NCBI GenBank assembly: GCA_018365455.1
Contig: JAGZJZ010000096.1
Location: 1 to 16,939 of the forward strand
Origin: Clostridiales bacterium
Lineage (GTDB): Bacteria; Bacillota; Clostridia; Lachnospirales; Lachnospiraceae
Reading direction: 5' to 3'
Length of the DNA stretch: 16,939 nt
Part shown: positions 1-6,747 of the stretch, piece by piece
How positions within the stretch are numbered: position 1 is the first letter of the stretch
Layout of the letters: every line of letters begins with the position of its first letter
The notes under the pieces: model-generated
Databases searched by the model: none
What the model was told of the DNA's origin: nothing
What the model saw: the letters and a program-made list of their open reading frames with translations, nothing else
Translations under genes and position numbers: made by a program

Positions 1-81
1 TTGTATATCGCTTTCCGGATAATTAGTGTAAAATAATTAACATGTTATACTAAAATTATATTTATAACAGTATAGAAAATT

Positions 82-1018
82 TTACCAGTTTATACCTTTA
101 TTGTTATTTATATTTGAAAAATCTTCCAAAGGATTGTGTTTTTCAAAATTCTTCTTCAAGTCTATACCCCATATGTTAGCGTATCTTAAAACCATGGCAA
201 GCGTTTTGTGTCCCAAAATCCTTTGTAGCTCATATATGCTACCTTCAGATAATAACCACTTTTTAGCGAATGTATGTCGATATAAATGGCAAGATACTTT
301 CGCTACACCTCTACGCAAATTATACCTTTGGATAGCAGTTTGGACACCAGATTTTTTGAGCGGTTTTAAGTATTTATCTACAAATAAAAAATCTTCCGGT
401 TCACCTTTTCGAAAGGTAAAATATTCTTGCAAAATGATACATAGTGTATTCGTTATAGGAATCACATAGGGTTTTTTTGTTTTAACTTTTCTTAAAGTTA
501 ATAGCTTACTTTTTAAATCAATATCGCCTACATGCAAACCACATAAGGAACCCACTCTCATAGCTGTACCAAATAATGTATTGGAAATAACCCAATTTCT
601 ATATTCTGTAAAATCACAAGTTTTTATATCAGGTTTTTTCAATAAGATAGATAATTCATAATCCGTATAAACATCTTTTATTTGCTCTTCTGCTTTAGGA
701 ACAATAACAGGAAACTCGGCAATATAACCACGTTTCATACAGTATATTAAGAATGCTCTTATATGTACTACATAAGTTTTTATGCTTGTATCTGCGAGAT
801 CTTTGTTTTTTAGATTTAAGATAAATGATATGAAAGCATCTTCATAAATAGAATTGCAATGCATAGAAACATTAAAATATTCGCCGGAATTTTTTAAATG
901 CCATGTCATAATTGTCAATAGTTGATTTGGCTAAATTTTTAGCTTCATTAGTTCTTTGAAAATATTCAAAAGCTTGTTCAACAGTTACATAAGTATTATA
1001 AGTATTTAATTGATTCAT
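82..1018 (-). pseudogene. Tyrosine recombinase (phage/ICE integrase family), split by a +1 frameshift
   Basis: This is a site-specific integrase of the lambda/XerC type. The gene starts at ATG 1018 behind a good ribosome site (AAAGGGG, about 8 bases upstream). The first frame runs 48 codons (MNQLNTYNTYVTVEQAFEYF..., then STIDNYDMAFKKF) and stops at 872-874. The rest continues in another frame to 82, and the total of 937 bases is 3n+1. Joining FKK to GEYFNVS restores a normal N-terminal SAM-like DNA-binding domain; the full protein would be about 311 residues. The catalytic part is complete: Arg in TAMRVGSL, Lys in RKVKTKK, HLYRH, LGHKT and the nucleophile Tyr in LRYANI. The shift lies near a run of six A (minus strand, 890-895) and TTC-CGG. 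Either the gene is dead, or it needs ribosomal or polymerase slippage. A TTG at 918 could start a shorter catalytic product, but this lacks a convincing ribosome site. The adjacent tRNA-Lys fragment suggests its former target. Confidence 0.82.
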
Positions 1019-1078
1019 TGGAAAACCCCTTTCAACATATTGTATGTAATTATAAAATAATGTGATATAACAGAATAC

Positions 1079-1109
1079 ATGATTGTTAAAAAATCATACA
1101 AAAATCATA
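1079..1109. promoter_or_regulatory. Possible integrase arm-type repeats
   Basis: Two direct copies of AATCATA (1092-1098 and 1103-1109, 11 bp apart) and an inverted ATGATT (1079-1084) lie between the first integrase gene and the tRNA-Lys fragment. This is where arm-type integrase or excisionase sites usually sit in an attP. The motif is short and AT-rich, so the assignment is weak. Confidence 0.3.
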
Positions 1110-1144
1110 TCGTCTGAAAGGTAATTTCATTAAAAAAGTTATGT

Positions 1145-1184
1145 AAAAACAAGCACGGCTTGTCCGAGGACATGCCGTGCTTGT
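1145..1184 (-). terminator. Intrinsic terminator downstream of the tRNA-Lys fragment
   Basis: Arms ACAAGCACGGC (1149-1159) and GCCGTGCTTGT (1174-1184) pair perfectly over 11 bp. After one T/T mismatch the stem continues with TGTC/GACA around a CGAG loop. On the minus strand the hairpin is followed by TTTTT (1145-1149), so it terminates transcription coming from the tRNA fragment side, before the integrase gene. Confidence 0.75.
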
Positions 1185-1203
1185 ACAATCATTTTAAAAA
1201 TAA

Positions 1204-1252
1204 TGGTGAGCCATCGCAGGTTCGAACTGCGGACAACTTGATTAAAAGTCAA
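1204..1252 (-). other. 3' part of a tRNA-Lys(UUU) gene, attachment-site remnant
   Basis: Read on the minus strand, these 49 bases match the 3' part of a tRNA-Lys: anticodon arm TTGA-CTTTTAA-TCAA with UUU anticodon, perfect T-arm CGCAG-TTCGAAC-CTGCG, acceptor strand ATGGCTC, discriminator A and an encoded CCA. A normal D-arm and a 7-bp 5' acceptor strand are missing, so it is not an ordinary tRNA gene. The 3' end points at the first integrase gene, the usual arrangement of integrase next to its tRNA-type att site. I infer that it is the copied tRNA end carried as attP/attL of an element that once used that integrase. The bases upstream (to 1273) begin GAGCC, which pairs with the GGCTC of the acceptor, so a tRNA-like fold is possible. 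Confidence 0.7.
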
Positions 1253-1265
1253 TATATCAGGTTGT
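1233..1265. repeat. 10-bp inverted repeat overlapping the tRNA-Lys anticodon region
   Basis: ACAACTTGAT (1233-1242) pairs with ATCAGGTTGT (1256-1265) with one G-T pair, around a 13-base loop. The left arm is tRNA sequence and the right arm is not. Such a dyad across the anticodon region is where tRNA-targeting tyrosine integrases commonly bind and cross over, so it may be the core site of the first integrase. Confidence 0.45.
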
Positions 1266-1342
1266 ACAGGCTCTAATCAGCATTATAAAGGCATGGCAAT
1301 ATGATTATTATTGTTTCTGTGTATTTTCTTATTTTTCATATG

Positions 1343-1371
1343 ATATCACATATTATATAAAGAGTCAATAG
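1343..1371 (+). repeat. Diverged direct repeat, copy A
   Basis: ATATCACATA and GTCAATAG occur here and at 2562-2590 with identical 21-base spacing. Weaker similarity follows downstream (an AATTTTCT block in both). The two copies flank the secreted-protein and membrane-protein gene pair, about 1.2 kb apart. They may mark a duplicated edge of a cargo insertion. Confidence 0.45.
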
Positions 1372-1402
1372 CTTGTGTCTATTTTTATAAAATTTTCTGG
1401 TT

Positions 1403-1440
1403 TGTCGAAATGTGTCGAACGATAATACTGATAGTTCGAA
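1403..1440 (+). promoter_or_regulatory. Possible operator repeats upstream of the secreted-protein promoter
   Basis: TGTCGAA occurs at 1403-1409 and 1413-1419, exactly one helical turn apart, and TTCGAA follows at 1435-1440, just upstream of the -35 box. Tandem sites on one face of the helix suggest an activator or repressor. No regulator can be named. Confidence 0.3.
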
Positions 1441-1448
1441 ATTATTGG

Positions 1449-1477
1449 TTTACTTATGGAAGTTGAAACATTATAAT
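1449..1477 (+). promoter_or_regulatory. Sigma-A promoter of the secreted-protein gene
   Basis: TTTACT (1449-1454), a 17-base spacer and a perfect TATAAT (1472-1477) lie 43 bases before the ATG of the secreted-protein gene. Confidence 0.6.
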
Positions 1478-1520
1478 AAGAATAACTAATAACGGTAAGG
1501 TTACTGAAAGGGAGGTAGTT

Positions 1521-1979
1521 ATGATGTTTAAACGGTCTAAATTAAAAATGTTGTTGTGCGTAGCAGTAATACCATTATCGGTATTTCTTTCATCCCCAAG
1601 TCAAGTGTCAGCTAGTGAAATTGTAAGCCCAATGAGTATTAATTCTTTACAAGTTCAACCAAGGACAACTTATAATTATTTTTTTACAAATTGTCCACAG
1701 GGGAATTGGCCTGCTGTACGAATGAATTATACAGGTAACAGATTATATATCTCTGCCAATGCACATAAGAGTGAAACAGGTATAGCGTCACAAGTAATTG
1801 TTAGAGTAAATCAAATTACAGGTGAAAGAGGGACTTTGGTATTACCAACAAATGGAGTTACTTATAGTAAAGAATTTGAAATTATCCCTAATCTTAGAGT
1901 TGACATATATTTTGATACTCAAGGAACAGATAATTGTACATCACGAGTTGGATTTGCCTCTTCATCATATCAAAAATAA
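1521..1979 (+). CDS. Secreted small protein of unknown function
   Basis: A 152-residue protein with a classical signal peptide: basic start (MMFKRSKLK), hydrophobic core, then SPSQVSA with likely cleavage after Ala31. The mature part of about 121 residues is polar and beta-rich in appearance, with two cysteines (TNCPQ and DNCTS) that could form one disulfide. I do not recognise the family. The ribosome site GGAGG sits 5 bases before the first of two adjacent ATG codons. It has its own promoter (1449-1477) and its stop codon lies inside a long inverted repeat shared with the convergent gene at 2076-2541. As a secreted product on a mobilizable element it might act on neighbouring cells or the cell surface, but nothing in the sequence shows the activity. 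Confidence 0.75.
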   Translation: MMFKRSKLKMLLCVAVIPLSVFLSSPSQVSASEIVSPMSINSLQVQPRTTYNYFFTNCPQGNWPAVRMNYTGNRLYISANAHKSETGIASQVIVRVNQITGERGTLVLPTNGVTYSKEFEIIPNLRVDIYFDTQGTDNCTSRVGFASSSYQK

Positions 1980-2086
1980 GGGCTGTAAAATAAATCAAAA
2001 ATCATTGAATTTGCATATGCATTTTCAATGATTTTTATTAATTTTGATTATAACAATATTAGTTTTTACAGCCCCTTATTTTGATA
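1967..2086. terminator. Nested inverted repeats forming a bidirectional terminator between convergent genes
   Basis: The inner palindrome has perfect 13-bp arms AAAAATCATTGAA (1997-2009) and TTCAATGATTTTT (2024-2036), with TGCATATGCA between them, and U-tracts in both directions. An outer repeat of about 24 bp (1967-1990 against 2062-2086, two single-base indels) contains AAGGGCTGTAAAA and its complement. The stop codons of both flanking genes lie within the outer arms. Confidence 0.7.
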
Positions 2087-2541
2087 CTTCTATTTTAGTA
2101 TAAATATTTTCAAATTGTTGTAATTGTTGTAATATTTCTGATTTAGTTTGTCCAAATTCACTTTTATCACTTGTGAATAATCCCTCGACTATATTATTAT
2201 TTCGCTTTACATTAATTATATCGCTTCCTCCTTGTTTAGCAATATAAAACTGTTGTCTAGCTATTTTATTATTTTTATAGTAATGTTTACGATATCTTTG
2301 TATTAAGGAATCATTTTGAAATTGATATATGGTAGAAATTTTAGGATTATCCTCAAACAAACCATACATAGTAAGTTCAATTTCATTTTCAGATTCTTTT
2401 ATTGAATACGCATATTTTTCAGTTGTTGAATATGGCTTATATGGCTCTCTCTCTTACATCTTCATAGTATAGAAATCCTAAAACTGCTAAAGAAATAACA
2501 ACTAATACAGAAATAATTATAATTATATTTCTTTTTTTCAT
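2076..2541 (-). pseudogene. Membrane-anchored protein of unknown function, frameshifted in an (AG)5 tract
   Basis: The gene starts at ATG 2541 with an AGGGG ribosome site. The first frame encodes MKKRNIIIIISVLVVISLAV and then GFLYYEDVRERAI, an N-terminal membrane anchor, and stops at 2437-2439. The rest is in another frame: EPYKPYSTTEKYAYSIKESE, ending at 2076 in FENIYTKIEVSK. The break coincides with a dinucleotide run, (AG)5 on the minus strand (2445-2454). Adding one AG unit joins the frames and gives a 155-residue protein with a short cytoplasmic start, one membrane segment and an external domain of about 125 residues. This may be a dead gene or a slipped-strand phase-variable one, currently off. 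A 97-codon downstream frame from ATG 2369 remains open. It is convergent with the secreted protein and nearly the same size, so a functional pair such as effector and immunity protein is conceivable but unproven. Confidence 0.72.
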
Positions 2542-2561
2542 CTTTTTCACCCCTCACAAGA

Positions 2562-2590
2562 ATATCACATAAGATATGTGTGGTCAATAG
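2562..2590 (+). repeat. Diverged direct repeat, copy B
   Basis: This is the second copy of the repeat at 1343-1371, with ATATCACATA and GTCAATAG at the same spacing. It lies immediately upstream of the membrane-protein start (minus strand) and before the hairpin-rich oriT-like region. Confidence 0.45.
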
Positions 2591-2656
2591 TTCGAATTAA
2601 ATTTGAGGAATTTTCTTGTTCTTTTTGGGTGTCTTTAAGGTGTTCCAGCCACGGAC

Positions 2657-2789
2657 GAACAGCCACAGAGAGTAGAAAGCCTGAAGAAATAGGGTGGTCA
2701 CGGCTTACCTCAACCCGTGACCACCCTATTTCTTCGTGTATATATAAATAATATATATACACACGACTTTCTACTCTCTGTGTCTGTTC
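2657..2789. repeat. DNA cloverleaf of nested inverted repeats, candidate oriT or replication origin
   Basis: An outer 23-bp stem with one mismatch (2657-2679 with 2767-2789, containing CAGAGAGTAGAAAG) encloses two adjoining hairpins. Hairpin 1 has perfect 21-bp arms (2683-2703 with 2715-2735, containing AGGGTGGTCACGG) and an 11-base loop. Hairpin 2 has 11-bp arms GTGTATATATA (2736-2746) and TATATATACAC (2752-2762) around AATAA. The hairpins abut with no gap, giving a three-way junction of 133 bases. It lies about 470 bp before a MOBC-type relaxase gene. Relaxase origins of transfer and single-strand origins have this character, so oriT is the best guess. A nonautonomous transposon with terminal inverted repeats is less likely because I see no target duplication. 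Confidence 0.6.
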
Positions 2790-2796
2790 TGTTATA

Positions 2797-2833
2797 ATAA
2801 TAAATATAAATAAATAATAATAATAATAATAAT
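2797..2833. repeat. AAT-rich trinucleotide repeat
   Basis: A run of AAT/ATAA units, including about seven consecutive AAT, directly follows the cloverleaf. It may serve as an easily melted region beside an origin. Confidence 0.5.
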
Positions 2834-2891
2834 CAATCCCCGATTAGCCCACCCGAAATAAAGAGAAACAAGGTGTCCCACCAAGATACCG

Positions 2892-2910
2892 CCCCTTTAT
2901 CCAAAGGGGC
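2892..2910. other. Short GC-rich hairpin in the origin-like region
   Basis: CCCCTTT and AAAGGGG pair around ATCC. There is no U-tract, so it is not an obvious terminator. It is one more hairpin in the 2657-3192 stretch upstream of the relaxase. Confidence 0.4.
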
Positions 2911-2947
2911 TAAAACTTTCCAACAATAATAAAAGATAAGGAACATA

Positions 2948-2975
2948 TTGTTGCCTGCCGGCAATATACTATAAA
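2948..2975 (+). promoter_or_regulatory. Possible promoter of the relaxase operon
   Basis: TTGTTG (2948-2953), a 16-base spacer and TATAAA (2970-2975). A small dyad, TTGCC/GGCAA (2951-2964), overlaps the -35 box and spacer and could be an operator. It would give a leader of about 275 bases containing the inverted repeats at 3038-3161. Confidence 0.4.
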
Positions 2976-3037
2976 AGCATAGATTGTTGAAATGGAGTGT
3001 GTTGCACTGCTATTAAGGTTATTCCCTGTTTACGCAA

Positions 3038-3161
3038 CACTTGACAAAAGATTTTTTTCATGCTTGTTTCGCTTTGCGACGGTGAGAAAACTCAAAAACA
3101 AATTTGATAATTTCATCCGTCTGATCCGGATTGTAGCATGAAAAAAATATTTCATCAAGTG
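3038..3161. repeat. Long interrupted inverted repeat in the relaxase leader
   Basis: CACTTGA (3038-3044) and ATTTTTTTCATGCT (3051-3064) pair with AGCATGAAAAAAAT (3135-3148) and TCAAGTG (3155-3161). The 6-base internal loops are the same size on both sides and the centre is a 70-base loop. A competing 7-bp pair, GTGTTGC (2999-3005) with GCAACAC (3034-3040), overlaps the left arm. It could be part of oriT or a leader structure controlling relaxase expression. Confidence 0.55.
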
Positions 3162-3255
3162 CAAGCAAAATTTTTGAAAAAATTTTGTTGCTAGTTCTTT
3201 TATGCTCTGGTTCAAAAATCTAAAAACAAATAAAAAAACTGAAAGGGGGAGTTTT

Positions 3256-3897
3256 TTGGGATTTATTTTACAAAATAGAGATATTCAGATATTACAGCAA
3301 GTTACAAAATATCGATTTTTACTTTCAAGACAAATTAAGGTACTGTGCGGATTTTCAGGTCAACGAAGCTGTGACAGAAGAACAAAAAAATTAATTGATG
3401 AGGGTTTGTTAGAAAAAAAACATTTTTTATATGGTATACCAGCTTTATACATGGCAACAGAGAAAGCAAAGCGTCATTTTGATTTAAGATACATTACAAA
3501 GAATCTTCGTGTTGAACATATTGAACATAATATTCTTGCCATTGATACCGCCATTTATTTAATAGAAAAATGTAAAATATATAACAGTGATATTATTAGT
3601 GAACGTCAAATAAAAAATGACTGTGGATTTGGAAAACCACAACATATACCTGACCTAGTATATACGGACAGAGTAAATAAAAAATGTTGTGTTGAAATCG
3701 AACTAAACGTAAAGCAATTTGATAAACTTAAAAAAAATATATTACAAAACTATAAAACTTATGATAAACAGTTATGGGTTGTCGATACCACAAAAGAAAA
3801 AATAGTGGAAAATCTCAAAAAAATACAAATAAGATATTCTGACATAATCATTCAGGATATGGAAGAGGTGAAAACATATGTCAAGACACTACAATAG
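3256..3897 (+). CDS. Replic_Relax / MOBC-type relaxase with winged-helix N-terminus
   Basis: A protein of 213 residues if started at TTG 3256, which has a strong GGGGGAG ribosome site 4 bases upstream; an in-frame ATG at 3202 has none. The first 70 residues look like a winged helix (NRDIQILQQVTKYRFLLSRQ, then DRRTKKLIDEGLLEKK). The second half carries a PD-(D/E)xK-like nuclease signature: PD at about 132-133, the Glu residues of VEIEL at about 147 and 149, and Lys at about 153. The MOBC relaxases (CloDF13 MobC, TnGBS elements) and the Replic_Relax family combine these features and nick oriT to start conjugative DNA transfer. The coupling-protein gene downstream overlaps it by 20 bases, and a hairpin-rich origin-like region lies upstream. 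The family assignment is from pattern memory; a plasmid-type replication-relaxation protein is the main alternative. Confidence 0.65.
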   Translation: MGFILQNRDIQILQQVTKYRFLLSRQIKVLCGFSGQRSCDRRTKKLIDEGLLEKKHFLYGIPALYMATEKAKRHFDLRYITKNLRVEHIEHNILAIDTAIYLIEKCKIYNSDIISERQIKNDCGFGKPQHIPDLVYTDRVNKKCCVEIELNVKQFDKLKKNILQNYKTYDKQLWVVDTTKEKIVENLKKIQIRYSDIIIQDMEEVKTYVKTLQ

Positions 3898-5551
3898 TCG
3901 TGATACTTTTCCCTATGCGTTTGTTATGTTTTTCTTTGTTTTGATTGTCTTCCCTATTGTACCGATTACAATATTAGCCGTTATAATTCTATTGCTGTTT
4001 CATATTCGAGGAATTTATACTTTGATTACTTCCATAACCGCTATGATAGTAGGATGGATTTTTCATAATACGATTTTCACTGATTTTTTGAATCAGGTAA
4101 TAATAGTATTAAAAGAGAATATGTATTGCATTATACAAGGGCATTTCCCAGAAATGAAAAATTTCTTTAGCTATTCCATTTTTAGCTATTTTGTAATAGG
4201 CATGATTTCGTTGACTTTGGCATCCCTGTACAAAATCAAAAAAGAACACATAATATTGTATGGAGAAGCTGGAATTAAACCATTAGAGAAAGAAGTCAAG
4301 GAGGTACATAAGCAACAAAACAACGAGACTCCAAAATGCAAAGACGGGGTATTCATTGGTGTCACGGATGCAAATAAAAAGATAAGATGCCCCTATAACG
4401 CAAAACACTTTTTAGTGGCAGGCACAACAGGGAGCGGAAAAACGGTTGCACTTTCTAATTTCATTCAATCAGCTATGGAAAAAAAATTCCCTATGCTGTT
4501 GGTGGATGGTAAAGGGGACACCGACAAGGATAGTATGTTGGAAATTACAAAACTCTTTAGCAAGCAGTATAACCGTAATTTTACCATTATAGATATGAAT
4601 AACCCTGACACCTGTAGCAAATACAACCCCTTTGAAAATGCCAATGCCACGGTTGCATCTGACATGCTGATCGAAATGACAAATTGGAGCGAAGAGCATT
4701 ACAAGAGCAATACAAAACGTTATTTACAAAAGGTGTGCCAATTGTTGATTCAAAGCGGGGAAACACTTTCTTTTCAAAATATTATTGATCACATGAATGA
4801 ATCGGATTTCTTTTTACTGTCCAATAATTTAGTAAAAGAAAATGTTATCACCAAAATGGAACACACCCAAAACGAAGCCATCTATAAAAGTGCTGGAACC
4901 ATTGCGCAATCATCATTTGCTAGGTTTGCGGCATTAGCAGAATCCGAGCCAGGAAAAATATTTTCAAGTGTGGGCATCAATATAACTACAGCAATGAAAA
5001 ACGGTGATGTGATTCTCTTCATATTAAATCCTTTACTATATCCAGACACCAGCGGTCTGCTGGGGAGACTAATTTTAATTGATTCAAAGCAGGCGGTCAG
5101 CAATCTTTTTGATTCCAAAGTAAGAAAATTCTTTATCTTTGACGAGGTCAATGTGTATGCCAGTTCGGTACTACTTGATTTAGTAAACAAGAGTAGAAGT
5201 GCTAATGTAACTTGTTTACTCGGTACACAAAGTTTGGCGGATTTAGAAGACGTTTCCCCTCAGTTCAAACAGCAGACAATAGAAAATTGCAACAACTATA
5301 TTGTACTACGCCAAAATGCGTCACAGGGTGCAAGCGAATGGTCAGAAACAGTGGGAACATATGAAACTATGAAAATGACTTACCAAATTACTAGTGATGA
5401 GGAAGAGGAAACACAAAAAGGAAGCGCAAGACGTGTCCGAGAATTTATCATACATCCAGATCAAATTAAAAACTTAAAAACAGGGGAGGGCTTTTTTATA
5501 AGCCGCGATTATGGCGTAGTAGAAAAATTGACAATTAACAAGCCATTTTAG
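3878..5551 (+). CDS. VirD4/TraG-like type IV coupling protein (conjugation ATPase)
   Basis: A 557-residue protein. The first 130 residues hold several hydrophobic membrane segments (FAYAF-like start, PIVPITILAVIILLLF, FSYFVIGMISLTLASLY). The soluble part has Walker A GTTGSGKT (182-189), Walker B FIFDE (419-423) and a LLGTQSLADLE motif near 446, all typical of VirD4/TraG/FtsK-like DNA pumps. Coupling proteins bring the relaxase-DNA complex to a type IV secretion channel and help pump the DNA. The ATG has a GAGGTG ribosome site and overlaps the relaxase gene, so the two are translationally coupled. No VirB-like channel genes are present in the window, which suggests that this is a mobilizable rather than self-transmissible element. 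Confidence 0.85.
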   Translation: MSRHYNSRDTFPYAFVMFFFVLIVFPIVPITILAVIILLLFHIRGIYTLITSITAMIVGWIFHNTIFTDFLNQVIIVLKENMYCIIQGHFPEMKNFFSYSIFSYFVIGMISLTLASLYKIKKEHIILYGEAGIKPLEKEVKEVHKQQNNETPKCKDGVFIGVTDANKKIRCPYNAKHFLVAGTTGSGKTVALSNFIQSAMEKKFPMLLVDGKGDTDKDSMLEITKLFSKQYNRNFTIIDMNNPDTCSKYNPFENANATVASDMLIEMTNWSEEHYKSNTKRYLQKVCQLLIQSGETLSFQNIIDHMNESDFFLLSNNLVKENVITKMEHTQNEAIYKSAGTIAQSSFARFAALAESEPGKIFSSVGINITTAMKNGDVILFILNPLLYPDTSGLLGRLILIDSKQAVSNLFDSKVRKFFIFDEVNVYASSVLLDLVNKSRSANVTCLLGTQSLADLEDVSPQFKQQTIENCNNYIVLRQNASQGASEWSETVGTYETMKMTYQITSDEEEETQKGSARRVREFIIHPDQIKNLKTGEGFFISRDYGVVEKLTINKPF

Positions 5552-5561
5552 GAGTGTGACC

Positions 5562-6473
5562 ATGAAGAAAGTAATAGCGTATTTCAAGCATATAGATTTC
5601 AAAAAAGAGCTAAAGCAAATAAGTAGATATCTGTATAAAGATTTATTAAAACCGTTGCTTAGTACCTTAACTATTTTCAAACATAAACCAAGGTTATTTA
5701 TTTTTTTGTTTGTCAGCTTCATTTGCTTTCAAGCGTTGCCATTTGGATTCATCAAGAACATAATAATATTCGTGTGTGTCATTGTATTTTTGCTGTCACC
5801 CGCAGCAGAAACATTATTGAGAAAATTTTATGATGTGCGACACGTAGCCACAAGCAAAGAAAAAGCAAGGCTGAACCCTATTTTTGATGAAGTATACAAA
5901 CGTGTTAGAGAAAATAATAGGTTTATGAGTGACAATATAGAACTATTCTTGATTGATACAACAAAAATTGAATCTTTTGCCTTATGTAAAAATACTATAG
6001 AACTTAGTCGGGGAGCGCTTGAAACTTTTGATGACCAGCAATTAAAAGCAATATTGGCACATGAGTTTGCCCACCTAATAAAGGGGGATGCACAAGTCAA
6101 AAGTTTGATATATTTTGGTACATCTATATTTACAACCGGCGCCGTAATTGCATATAAGGTGATAGAATGGATTTATTCTACTTTGGGGGATGGATTCATA
6201 AGTAGTATATTAAAACTGCTTAATTTGGCTATATACGGTTTTCTAACCATAACAGTCAAGTTGTTATGTTTTGTGGTTGCCGGAAGTGATCGCAAGTTAG
6301 AATATAAAGCGGATGCGTATACCCAACAGCTGGGATATGGAAAAGCCATGGTAGACGGTTTGTACATTACATTAACTTTAGAGATCTTAGACAAAAAGAA
6401 ATTTTCAAAAAGAGTAATGGAAAGCCATCCAAGAACAGCGTACCGCATAGAACAGCTTGAAGAATTATTGTAA
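5562..6473 (+). CDS. M48-family (HtpX-like) membrane zinc metalloprotease
   Basis: A 303-residue protein started at ATG 5562, chosen because TAGGAG lies 7 bases upstream; a GTG at 5556 would overlap that site. It has membrane segments near residues 48-90 (FIFLFVSFICFQALPFGF and IIIFVCVIVFLLS) and in the middle (FLTITVKLLCFVVAG). The zinc site is HEFAH at about 167-171, with a third ligand Glu in DRKLEYKADA at about 247, the standard M48 arrangement. The catalytic domain faces the cytoplasm in HtpX; the topology here is not proven. It is only 10 bases after the coupling-protein gene and ends at a terminator, so it closes the transfer operon. It may process or quality-control transfer-related membrane proteins; that role is inference. 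Confidence 0.85.
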   Translation: MKKVIAYFKHIDFKKELKQISRYLYKDLLKPLLSTLTIFKHKPRLFIFLFVSFICFQALPFGFIKNIIIFVCVIVFLLSPAAETLLRKFYDVRHVATSKEKARLNPIFDEVYKRVRENNRFMSDNIELFLIDTTKIESFALCKNTIELSRGALETFDDQQLKAILAHEFAHLIKGDAQVKSLIYFGTSIFTTGAVIAYKVIEWIYSTLGDGFISSILKLLNLAIYGFLTITVKLLCFVVAGSDRKLEYKADAYTQQLGYGKAMVDGLYITLTLEILDKKKFSKRVMESHPRTAYRIEQLEELL

Positions 6474-6476
6474 TAG

Positions 6477-6512
6477 AAAAAGGACTCATGGCTACTGCCA
6501 TGTGTCCTTTTT
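6477..6512 (+). terminator. Intrinsic terminator of the relaxase-coupling protein-protease operon
   Basis: GGACTCATGGC and GCCATGTGTCC pair with one mismatch around TACT, flanked by A5 and T5, so it can work in both directions. It begins 3 bases after the M48 stop codon. Confidence 0.85.
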
Positions 6513-6597
6513 CCGAACAAGCGATTTATGAGGGAGTGCTTGCTCTAGTTCCTCCAAACGTTCTATCCCATAGAAGGCTTTTTTTGAGGGATAAAAA

Positions 6598-6642
6598 AAC
6601 AGAATGGTAATGAACCATTTTACAATTATTGTAATTGCTGTT
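6598..6642. repeat. Three-way-junction repeat, copy 1
   Basis: AACAG and CTGTT form the closing stem. Inside, AATGG/CCATT (7-base loop) and CAATT/AATTG (5-base loop) form two hairpins separated only by TTA. Copy 2 at 6835-6879 keeps every stem base; all five differences are in the two loops. Similarity continues about 20 bases downstream at a lower level. Confidence 0.6.
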
Positions 6643-6747
6643 ACATTAACCTGTTTCTATAAATATAGGTATATACTAACATATTTTATACCCTATTTCA
6701 ACTGTAATATCTGAAAGAAATTATATTTCGACAATTTACTAACAAAT

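Noticed and set aside
1204..1273. Functional tRNA-Lys gene
   Set aside because: No normal D-arm, two acceptor pairs are mismatched, and only 70 bases including CCA; called a 3' fragment instead.
2565..2762. 65-codon minus-strand open frame
   Set aside because: It lies almost wholly in the arms of the cloverleaf, so its sequence is dictated by the inverted repeats.
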